Positions 1-10,187 of a stretch of 64,000 nucleotides of DNA are shown one piece after another. Origin of the DNA: Chondrilla cf. caribensis. Its lineage: Eukaryota > Porifera > Demospongiae > Chondrillida > Chondrillidae. The notes beneath the pieces were generated by a model that saw only the letters and a list, made by a program, of their open reading frames with translations, did not search any database and had not been told where the DNA came from. Position 1 is the stretch's first letter. Each line of letters begins with the position of its first letter. The stretch spans positions 3,659,723 through 3,723,722 of the forward strand of contig OZ026564.1 of the NCBI GenBank assembly GCA_964020155.1. The letters run 5' to 3'. Position numbers and translations under genes: made by a program.

Positions 1-200
1 CGAGAACGAATTGTTGACTGTCGTTCACAATTGAGCTTCTCAACGATTAATAGTTCCCATTTCTGTTAATAAATGTGGCACCTACCTACGTAAAACTTAA
101 CCAACTTCCCGGACAGAACCCACTGAATTCTCCTACGTGTTCCGCATGCAAGGGTGACTGATTTACACGATTAAAAGTGGCTAAACCTCTGAATACTCAC

Positions 201-255
201 CGGGAGAAGTATTAGCCATGAAGAGAACACAGGTATAGAGGAGAACGATCAACAT
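201..255 (-). CDS. S0: signal-peptide exon of an SRCR-TM gene (partial, leaves window)
   Basis: On the minus strand an ATG at 255 opens [19 protein letters not shown] and meets a GTGAGT donor after one base of the next codon (phase 1). The peptide is a typical hydrophobic signal sequence and is nearly identical to the signal exons of S1 and S3. The remaining exons would lie left of position 1. Bases 1-200 are the start of intron 1 and resemble intron 1 of S1 (5,110-5,330) and S3 (12,384-12,600). Confidence 0.7.
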
Positions 256-879
256 TATCGAGTTCACAACCCTACAATCTTTAATAATGTCAAACGACAG
301 AAAACGTGAGGGAGTATCTATGGAGGGACAGAGTGGTGACTGTCATACATCGAGTCATGTGACTAACACGCTATAGTATGGAAACGGAAGTAATTATAAA
401 CGCTCGAGCTGCACCACCGTGAAGTACACGAGAGCATGTACAAGCCAAGTAATTTTTAGTGGGCATTGTAGGGGACTTCATACCACCTCTACTGTTCACC
501 TTCTACTTGACTGATGAAATATCATTAATAATAATTAATAAACCGTTGCGCTTTATCATAGTCACAACTACGATAGCATGTCTAATTAAATTATTAATGC
601 AATCTGCTTGGTCAGCTTGTCATCAACTTATAATACATGTGCAATAATAATGAATGTATTATTATTCGTATCATTAATTATTAATTATGCACTTTTGTAA
701 CTGGTAATTGCATCATTAAATAATGCATTGGATTTCAGTGCATATATAGGCTCAATCCAATCCATGTGCCATAATACTATAATATAACTATTATATATAC
801 AGTACATGTGCATGTATGCACATCCATCAGATATGACGGAGCTCAGCAAAATAATATTATCTTATTATCTTATCGTACC
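256..879. other. Intergenic spacer, 5' flank of S0
   Basis: No gene is seen. Bases 256-370 match 12,660-12,775 upstream of the S3 signal exon. The rest is AT-rich with short homopurine and ATT-rich runs. Sequence around 400-500 (GTGAAGTACACGA and nearby) also occurs near 1,620 and 14,400, so the block is part of the duplicated array. Confidence 0.6.
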
Positions 880-1411
880 CTCCTTGCTGCTGCTGCATGG
901 TAGTCTGGCGGAGGAGGGTATCCTCCTTGCTGCTGTTGGTAGTTCGGCTGTGGTTGGCAACATTAGCTTCATTGTCCCCCCAGAGATCATCACAGACGAT
1001 ATCCCATTCTCTATTGACATAAATCTCAAGACAACCAACATAGAGGGATGTGGAAAAAAGGAACTACCAACAAGCCTCAGTTAACCCTGCTGTAGACCTA
1101 AGAGTGTAGTGTGGATGAGATTAGGTAAAATAAATGTTACAGTGACTGTACTAAATACACATACACAGGATGACTATGATTACACACATGCATATACATG
1201 ATTATGTGATTACATAATACATAAATTATCACACACACCACATGCACAATAAATACCAACTTTTCTGAAACAGATGTCATACTATGTGACTACAGTGTTA
1301 AGTGTATCTCCTTGTACAGAAGACCCTCTTAACCTTTGAAAACTCACCAGCCGCAGGAGAAGAATTAGCCACGAAGGGAACACAGGTATATAGGAGAACG
1401 ACCAATATCAT
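880..1411 (-). pseudogene. S0b: collapsed SRCR-TM pseudogene (tail repeats fused to half SRCR-b, plus signal exon)
   Basis: Three pieces remain. The signal exon is 1,348-1,411 (MILVVLLYTCVPFVANSS, phase-1 GTGAGT donor). The 5' half of an SRCR-b exon ends at an acceptor near 1,097 and carries TAA at the position where functional copies have TCA (the QQGSL motif becomes QQG-stop). About 75 bp of tail-type repeat (880-956) is joined directly to the SRCR exon. SRCR-a, half of SRCR-b, the last intron and the transmembrane segment are gone. S4 carries the same TAA, so the nonsense change is older than the duplication joining the two. A functional product is very unlikely. Confidence 0.75.
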
Positions 1412-2516
1412 TGAGTCCACAACCCTGCAATCTCGGATAATGTCAAACAACAGAGAGCTTCGAGGGACTAGTCCTCATAATGCTCCTGGTCTCGCATAGC
1501 CAGCCCCTTTCCCCGATTGCTGCCTTTCTCCGGCTTCCAAATAAGGAAGTGATGAGGGTCCAGTCATGCTAGGTACTGGATTGGAAACATTACAGTTAAC
1601 GAGCTGTACCACCGTGAAGTACACAAGCATATTTACAAGCTCAGTAATGATTTAGTTTTTATCATTATTATTTAGTTATTTTCATAATTATTAAGATTTT
1701 TATTATAATTCATTTGTAATGACTTAGTGGGTATTCATAGGGGACTTTATATAAAGGCTCTCCACTGTTCACCTCCTACTTAGCCAATGAAGTACAAGCA
1801 CTGTAAAAATACTGGTAGAAATATTCCACCATTATTGGTGGATTAGATGAATTGTATGTATCACCATATGGAGATTTTTGTAGTATATAGACAGTGCAAA
1901 TAATTCATGGGGGCTGGTGACACATGTTTGTTTGCATATGTACATGCACATTTGTAGACCAGCCAAGCAAACACACCACCACCTCCCCTAGCCACACACA
2001 AATGTATGTATAATCTGCGACCCTACACTTTATTGCATTCATTGTTTCTTGTCACCAATAACAACCGTGACAATAGTTGAGCGTGTGATGACACATTCAT
2101 CAAATCCACCAGTGCTTTTACAGTGATAGGCTCAATCTTCTCGTGCTGTAATACTATTATACATGCACATCCATCAGATATGATAAAACTCGGCAAAATA
2201 ATATTATCTTCACACCATCAATAACATGAATATGCACATGTATCAATGAAATAATAAGTATAAAGTAATGAATAAAATTGCGTAAAATTACTAAAACTAT
2301 AGTGATATGTTGAGGCTGCAACTTCATTGACAAATACGTATGACAATGATTTTATAATTTATAATGATAATAATACTGTCCATGCACTTTATAAATCATA
2401 CATTGTCATCAGAATAACTAAAAATACCTATATATATAATATTAAGAACTGAGCAGGCATGTAGTCAAGGAATACCACTACAGGAAAGGAGTAGAAGATT
2501 GCGTCAATCAGCTGAG
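1412..2516. repeat. Duplicated intergenic block (copy at 14,196-15,320)
   Basis: No gene is seen. From the S0b signal exon to the S1 tail exon this stretch aligns base for base, with few changes, to 14,196-15,320. Shared blocks include GGAAGTGATGAGGGTCCAG (1,542 and 14,330) and AAATCCACCAGTG (2,100 and 14,893). Confidence 0.75.
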
Positions 2517-5396
2517 TCAGTAGGGATACGGTGGGGGGTTGTCCTCATTAGGATCTGTTGCTTGAGGATGAGAATGCACTGGGGCTGGTTGCTGACCTGG
2601 GTACCCTCCTTGCTGTTGGTAGTCAGGTTGAGGTGGGTACCCTCCTTGCTGCTGTTGATAGTCGGGCTGTTGTGGGTACCCTCTTTGCTGCTGCTGTTGG
2701 TAGTCTGGCTGAGGTGGGTACCCTCCTTGCTGCTGTTGGTAGTCAGGTTGAGGTGGGTACCCTCCTTGCTGCTGTTGATAGTCGGGCTGTTGTGGGTATC
2801 CTCTTTGCTGCTGCTGTTGGGAGTCTGGCTGAGGTGGGTACCCTCCTTGCTGCTGTTGGTAGTTGGGCTGCTGTTGGTACACTACTTGCTGCTGTTGAGG
2901 CTGTTGTTTCACCATTGCGACAGCTACAGTAGTTCCTGCAGTTTTGGTGACAGGAGCTCTTACCACCCTTGTGGTCCTCTTCCTTTGAGAGGCACAGATC
3001 ACCACAACAATACAGATGATGACACATGGGACAACACACAAAAATACTACAGCAATAACAACACCCGTTATGATCCCGGACACGCCTGGGATCATAACGG
3101 GTGTTGAAGTTGTACTAGTAGAAATGGTGACAGATTCAGGAGGAAGTGTCCCTGTATGAGACAAGAACAAGATAACAAGTAATTCAAAATATACACAAAA
3201 TTGAAATGAAAATAATTCAGGGTTGCCACAGAGAGAAAGATGACTAATGAGTAATTCGGGCATGGGAGCGGCAGCCCCACATGGTTTTTAACGTAAATTA
3301 CTAGCTATTATTGTAACATCAACTGTTGAATTCCATACACCTACATGTACATATTTAGTACATACACATAACCACATGGGAGACTCACTTGTTACTACAT
3401 TAGTGCACCTAATCCCGATATCTGCATAATGTCCACAGTTTTCAACTCCTAGGCCTCTGTGATTACAGTTGATCAGTTGGGATTCACTCCCTGTACAGGT
3501 GACATCGTCCAACCAGATAGTCTGACTACTGGATCCGCTAGTACTGAGTGTCCAATTACTGTCATGGGCACCTTCAAACCCCATTTGCTTACAAGCAACA
3601 ATAGCTTCGTTGTTCCCCCAACCATTATCACAGACAGTGCCCCATTCTTCATTGACATAAATCTCAAGACGACCAGCATAGAAGTATGTGATAGATGTGG
3701 CAGCAAGCCTCAGTGAACCCTGCTGTAGTCCTGAGAGTGTAGTGTGGATGTAAAATAGGTAATTACTGTACTGAATACATATACACAGGGTGACTATGAC
3801 TACACACATACATATTCACGATTATGTGATTACGTTATACGTACATAATAATACACACCACATGCACAATAAATACCAAGCTTTGCAATACGTACAGATG
3901 TCATACTATGTGACTAGAGTGATAGGTAATGGGAATAACCTCATATATCCAATTCTACATCAGTACCTGATATTGAATTCTGTACTCACTGGAGGTTGAG
4001 CAGATAACACCAACATCTTCACTGTGACTACAAGAGCTTGAGGAGGTGGAGCAGTATTCCAGTCTACTCTCACTGCCAGTACAAGAGAAAGAGGCCTCCC
4101 ACTGTCCTCCTGTTCCTTTACCAAATGCGGCACCGGGCAGAACTCTAATGGCATAACCATATCCCAGTTGTCTACAGGCTACATCAGCATCATTCAGGTC
4201 CCAACCGTCGTCACAAACAGTCTGCCACTGTCCACTACGGAACACCTCAACACGACCCTGATTGTTTGTGTTGCGACCAATCAAACGAATGTCCTGAACA
4301 CTTCCTGTAGAGGTCCGACAAAGAATCCACTGGTGAGCAAGACAATATTATAAATTCACCATTCATGTAATTACACACACTCAAGACACTCTTCATGATA
4401 GGGAGTGGGGGAGGAGAACCATGTCATTGCCAAACTCTTCTTCTAATTGTTCCCGAGTCAAACCTCACAGGCAATTTTTGGGGTGGGTGGGGAGTGTCTG
4501 GGGTACTTTCTATTTTGCGGACGGTCCGCACAGACGGCGGACGCATACAAAAGATAGGGACGGCAATTAGCGCCCGCTTAACTCCTATACTGCGGATGAC
4601 ACAAGATATGAATATGCTAAAAAGCGGACTGAGGTGTATTCCAAACCGGATACCACACATTGAAGCGGACACAAATGTAGAATACAGCAGTAACACTTTG
4701 TTTAGCTAATGTGCCTCTCTCTGTAGCTATTATTATTGTACATTAAGCTCTACTGTACCTCTCTACAATTACAAGAAAAAACGAACAGCAATTCTTCCCA
4801 TGACAGCTGACAGTAACTGCATGCGTAAAATAAAGAATACAGTGCAATTTATCTTCCAGCAAGACACGAAGTACTCATTCAGCACCCCCAGCGTTGACAG
4901 CTGCATGCCAAAGCCACGTGGTCCACCAACTAGCATTGCACAAGAAATTAAGAATAGCAATTCTCCCCAAAAGACAGCTGACAGTAATATACTACGCAAC
5001 CTATATGCTCACACGAAGTCCTTCAGAGCCCCCAGCACGGCACCGTCCGCATTAGAGCGTATAATGAATGAAGCTATAAAAATAGCCGTGATAAGGGTGG
5101 TTTGAGAGTAAGTTGTGAGACGAACTGTTTACTGTCGTTCACATTGAGCTTCTCACCGATTAATAGTTCACATTTCTGTTGTTAAACGTACTTAACCAAC
5201 CTCCCGGACATAACCCCACTCAAGGGTAAAGGGATAAGTGAGCTTCTTTATAATCTATCTAGCTAATGGTAGACGGGTCTCCCCCGCCTTCCGCCTTGAT
5301 ATAGGGTAAAGAGTGGTTTAACTTTTGAAAACACTCACCGGGAGAAGTATTAGCCACGAAGAGAACACACGTATAGAGGAGAACGATCAACATCAT
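2517..5396 (-). CDS. S1: two-SRCR single-pass receptor with 39-bp-repeat tail (intact)
   Basis: Exons in transcript order are 5,339-5,396 (signal), 3,990-4,304 (SRCR-a), 3,389-3,730 (SRCR-b) and 2,517-3,151 (TM and tail). All introns are phase 1 with GT..AG borders, and the exons sum to 1,350 nt (449 aa plus stop). Residues 1-19 are a signal peptide ([19 protein letters not shown]). Each SRCR exon codes one whole domain with six cysteines and the usual VEV, VC-D-GW, AC-QLGY and WLDDV-C-G-E-L-C blocks. One membrane helix lies at about 265-290 and contains several Cys. It is followed by basic SQRKRTTR, about seven 13-residue repeats of the [13 protein letters not shown] type, and a C-terminal NPPPYPY, a PPxY-type WW-binding motif. 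It is likely a cell-surface recognition receptor; the ligand is unknown. Intron 1 contains a local 176-bp duplication (about 4,790 and 4,966). Confidence 0.85.
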
Positions 5397-5980
5397 CGAG
5401 TTCACAACCCTGCAATATCTTGGGTAATGTCAAACGACAGAGAGCGTCTAGGGACTCGTAACCCCTTAATTGAGTTCAGTGCGGTGAAAACATATGAAAC
5501 GGGCAGAATCAGAATTGAACGCTTACGTCACAAATCGCCTGCAACCCGCAGTATTTTCGCGAGTCGTGCTTTGTATCTGGTAGGTCATGAGGGTGCAGTG
5601 CACGGGCGACAGGATACATAATAACTTACATATGCCAACGAAAACTTGATTTGGTGTTCAGCAAAGTACATATATAATGCTATATGTGAAACTGAGATGA
5701 AGGAGAAAAAGGAAATCGTGCACGTGGTCCGGGGGTCAGTCGCAATACACTTTGTAGTCTCTACAAATAACCATAGGGAGGGGCTTTGGGATTCGTAGTT
5801 ATTAAATTTTCCCATACATGACATAAACATTACATGCAGGTATACATATTATTAGTCAAAGAACACCATACAGGTACGTAACTTTGAAGTGGGGTAGTTT
5901 ACGCTACGCTATATTATTGTTATACAAATCAGCTGAGTCAGTATAGCCACACAGTGCAGGTTCATCCTCAGTTGGAAAAG
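5397..5980. other. Spacer between S1 and S2 with partial SINE tail
   Basis: No gene is seen. Bases 5,513-5,625 recur at 16,415-16,525. The stretch from about 5,700 to 5,800 (GGTCAGTCGCAATACAC and GGGGCTTTGGGATTCG) resembles the body of the SINE at 54.7 kb and is probably a truncated copy. The last 80 bases match the 3' flanks of S6 and S8. Confidence 0.5.
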
Positions 5981-7748
5981 TTAATCGGTTGAGGATAATG
6001 AGGAACTGGGGCTGGTTGCTGACCTGGATAGTTGAACTGCTGTTGGTAGTCTGGTTGAGGTGGGTACCCTCCTTGCTGCTGTTGGTAGTCTGCATGGCTG
6101 AGGTGGGTACCCTCCTTGCTGCTTTTGATAGTCTGGCTGAGGTGGGTACCCTCCTTGCTGCTGTTGGTAGTCTGGCTGAGGTGGGTACCCTCCTTGCTGC
6201 TTTTGGTAGTCCGGCCAAGGTGGGTACCCTCCTAGCTGCTGTTGGTAGTAGGGCTGAGGTGGGTACCCTCCTTGCTGCTGCTGGTAGTCAGGCTGTGGTG
6301 GGTACCCTCCTTGCTGCTGTTGGTGGTTAGCCTGTGGTTGGTACACTACTTGCTGCTGCTGAGGCTGTTGATTCATCATTGTGACAGCTATAGTAGTTCC
6401 TGAAGTGGTGGTAACAGGAGCTCTTGCAGTCCTTCTGGCCTTCTTCCTTCGCTTAGCACAGCACACCGCAACAATACAGATGGTGACACACAGGAGACCA
6501 CACAGAAACACAGCAGCAATGACAACACCCACAATGATCCCAGTCATGCTAGCGATTGTATGGGAGCTACTAGAAATAGTGACTGATTCAGTGGGAAGTG
6601 TACCTGTATGAGATACGAACAAAATATAGAGGTTAATTTTTCAATGCAGCCCTACTTCATGATTCAATTTCAATTTGACATAACAATGACTGATGTTTGG
6701 TTCAACTTGAAATCTCTACTGATCATACCATCAATTCTACTTTATCATTAGTTACAGATGTGATAACAGCTTGTACTCTCACTAGCACACAATGAACCAC
6801 ATGGGAGACTCACTTGCTAACAAGTAAGTACATCCAATTCCAATATCATCACTATGTCCACAGTCTTCAACTCCTAGGCCTCTGTGTCTACAGTTGATCA
6901 GTTGGGATTCACTTCCTGTACAGGTGACATCGTCCAACCAGATAGTCTGACTACTGGATCCACTAGTACTGAGTGTCCAATTACTGTCATAGGCACCTTC
7001 AAACCCCATCTGCCTGCAAGCAACATTAGCTTCGTTGTCCCCCCAGAAATCACCACAGATGGTGCCCCATTGTCTATTGACATAAATCTCAAGACGACCA
7101 GCATAGGGGTAGCTAGAGAGAACACTGCGTGTGCTAGCAAGCCTCAGTGAACCCTGCTGTAGACCTGAGAGTGAAGAATGGGTTGCACAAGTTATAGTAA
7201 TAGGCAGTTAGTGAACTGTTCCGATCTGCAGGTAAATGGGTTGTGTCACTGAAATAAACTGCCGTTTACAGCTCTCTCATATAAACTGAATAATGAACTG
7301 AAAATTGTGTACATAGATAAAAGAATTTTAAATGTGAGTTGAAATTGAAAATGACCGAGGATTCGAATTCAAAACAACTATCATGCATGTGGAACTCTGC
7401 ACTCACTAGAGTTTGAGCAGATAACACCAGCATCTGTACTAAGAGAACAACTGAAACTTAATAGTAATAAAATGAAAGTACCAGTGCTTTTAGCACAGTC
7501 GTGCAATCTTCTCTCGCTACCAGTACAAAGGATGTTCACTACCCACTGTCTACCAGTTACTCTTCCGAATCGAGCATGGGTCACAGCCTTAATAGCATGT
7601 CCATATCTCAGTTGTCTACAGGCTACGTTGGCATCATTCAGGTCCCAACCATAGTCACAAACAGTCTGCCACTGTCCACTACGGAGTAACACAACACGAC
7701 CCTCATTGTCTGCGCTGCCACCAACCAAACGTATGTCCTGAGCACTTC
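5981..7748 (-). pseudogene. S2: SRCR-TM copy with frameshifted tail and no recognisable signal exon
   Basis: Exons seen are 7,407-7,748 (SRCR-a), 6,814-7,164 (SRCR-b) and 5,981-6,603 (TM and tail); all splice sites are phase 1 and both SRCR domains are open. SRCR-a has about nine extra residues (GTFILLLLS) near its end. In the tail, after about six [17 protein letters not shown] repeats, four extra bases near 6,092 (TCTGCATGGCT where sister repeats read TCTGGCT) shift the frame. The normal PAPVPHYP ending is replaced by a Ser/Arg-rich one ending SSSLSSTD. No signal exon like those of S6 or S8 is present upstream; the expected place is occupied by LINE-derived sequence (7,860-9,095). It may be a dead copy or one expressed from an unseen exon. 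Confidence 0.65.
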
Positions 7749-7859
7749 CTGTAGGGGAGGTTGACACAGAAGCCACTGGTGAACAAGACACTATAACTAT
7801 CCAATGACAAGTAAGTCTAAAAGGTGTTCATGATAGCATACAATTAGGTTACGTACAAA

Positions 7860-9095
7860 CAACATATGCCAGGCATCTTGCTTCTTCCTGGATAGATTTC
7901 TGACTCCGTCAGTCATCCAATCAGCTTCTACTCATGCAGGCTTCTCGGCTAGACACTAGCAGGCCTCCTGAAGAGAGCCCTTCAAGAGATTCCAGGTATC
8001 CTCCACATCCAACATCTCCTGTGGAACTCTGTCAAAGGCTTCCAACAACACAGACTTGAATGATGACACGACATCAGTAGACAGAGACTGGGGTTGAGGA
8101 CATGTATTACACATAGACTTATGACGTTTGGCCTTGATCTTGAACCGTAAGGATGACACAACCAGTTCATGGTCAGATTGTAGATAAGTGTAACAATACA
8201 CTCGAGTGTCCAAAACACTAGAGCGAATACTATGATTGACAAGCACATAATCAATCATATGACCACGATGTGAGTGATTGCCATTCCGGTACCACCTACA
8301 CTGGTGGAGCGGTTTATGTTGAAACCAGGTGTTGGTGACAAGAAGATTGTTACTGACACATAAGTCTCGAAGTAGTTCACCATTCTCATTGCAGTCATCT
8401 AACCCATGAGGACCAACAGCAGGGCAACCAGCAGGGGTACCACCAACACAGGCATTGAAATCACCCAGCACTATAATCATATCATTCTGAGGAACGGAAG
8501 CAATGGATGATTGAAGTTGGTCATAGAAAGCAGCAGAGGGTGCTCTTGCTTCCTGGGTAGTGTTGATTGGGTTGGTTGGGGCCGGCATATACAGCAAGGA
8601 TGGTAGGGAAGGTGCAGAGTGTCTTTATGCGAACACTGATGATACGATCTGAGATAACATGAAAGACAGACCCAGCTGCCTTCCAGGAGGTGAGGGCAGT
8701 GGGGCTGAGGGCCAGAGCAATGCTGTGCACATGTGACGAGGGAGTACCAGAGTGGAGAATAGTGTAAGATTGGATTTTGGTGATACCTTGACTAGGCCAA
8801 CGACATTCTGACATGGCCAGGATCTCAATCCTCTTCTCCTTCATAGTCCTGAGGACAGAGCGGAGCTTCTCACTCTGTCCACTGAGGGCACCCAAGGTGC
8901 GAACATTCCAACAACCAATCCTGGTTTTGGATTTAGCATGAAAAAGTGAAACCGATTTTCGCGTGACATTGGTTTTGCAGGCTTTCGTTTGTACCACTCG
9001 GAACAGCACAGGACGCCAGTCCGTCTAACCCATGGCATGCTATTGGCATGATCGTAGTCAAGGTCCCAGGGATCACCACTTGGAGATTGCACAAC
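7860..9095 (-). mobile_element. Truncated non-LTR retrotransposon (LINE) fragment, endonuclease domain
   Basis: Two overlapping minus-strand frames (9,009-8,521 and 8,597-7,956) together code an endonuclease/exonuclease/phosphatase fold. The upstream frame has RIGCWNVRTLGALSGQ and SECRWP; the downstream frame has IIVLGDFNACVG, HMIDYVLVNHSI and LQSDHELVVSS, which are the catalytic Asn/Asp/His blocks of LINE endonucleases. The frames are separated by a frameshift near 8,570-8,600 and the second ends at a stop at 7,956. Weak continuation (WMTDGVRNLSRKKQDAW) is readable to about 7,862. No reverse transcriptase follows, so the copy is truncated and inactive. It lies just upstream of S2. Confidence 0.8.
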
Positions 9096-9099
9096 AAGA

Positions 9100-9100
<1 letters not shown>

Positions 9101-9176
<76 letters not shown>
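9101..9176. repeat. (CA)n microsatellite
   Basis: Uninterrupted CA dinucleotides, next to the 5' end of the LINE fragment. Confidence 0.95.
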
Positions 9177-9179
<3 letters not shown>

Positions 9180-9182
<3 letters not shown>

Positions 9183-10187
9183 GACACACGCAGATACGTA
9201 TATGTTTCATTGCATGTCAACATAGGTTTGGGATGTTGCAATCAATCCTGTCGGAACAAAAATGGTGTCTGTATCTGATGACAAAAGGCTATTCACGTGT
9301 ATTCCTGTCCATTACCATAGGGATTAAAGGTTAACTGTGCAATGCATTTATAGTAAGTGCTCATCGCACATCATATAAAATATTATATGCAGGTGTGTAT
9401 GTGATTAAGTGGATACATACAAACCTATAATATTATTATAATATATATATATATATATAGTATTACACATAAGATAAATAAATACATAATAATAATATAT
9501 ATATTTATATATGTATGTATAATCGATAAATAATTATGTTAAGCACTAGGTCCTCCGAATGTTGCTAGTGTTACAGAACACATGCATACAGAGAGATGGG
9601 GGATTGTTTCAGAATTGCTGACTATAATGTAATATAATAATAATGTGTTCCTATGCATGATCACAACAGTGAATTTATATATATATTATAATTATATATT
9701 GCGCTATAAAGATGGGCGATGTTTATCAATCATGCAATATTATTATAATAAAATACTTGGCATAATATTATGTTAGCCTGGAATTATTATAATTATATTA
9801 TTATTTTATATTCCTATTATTCTGACAGGCAAACCAACTCATGATTGAATATTAAACAAAGTAGCATGATAATAAATTACTACATATGTATACACTATAG
9901 CGATACGTTGAGGCTTCAACCTCATTGACAAGTACATAATAATGTTATAATTTATAATAGAAGAATAATACTGTCCACTCTAAATCACTGCATATTATTA
10001 TACAGAATATACAGTACATACAGTACAATACAAAGTTAAGTGAGCACACAGGGCGTACTGGTGTACAACCAGAGGGTAATGGTTAACAGAATAACCAAAA
10101 TTATCTATAATAATTAAAAACCAAACAGGCATTGGTCAAGGACTACTACTACAGGACTGGAGCAGAAGAGTGTGTCAATCAGCTGAG
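9180..10187. other. AT-rich spacer upstream of the LINE fragment
   Basis: No gene is seen. The stretch is very AT-rich with TATATA runs (9,430-9,460, 9,490-9,520, 9,670-9,700). The last 250 bp resemble the 3' flank of S1 and S5 (CATTGACAAGTACATAATAATG near 9,925). Confidence 0.5.
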
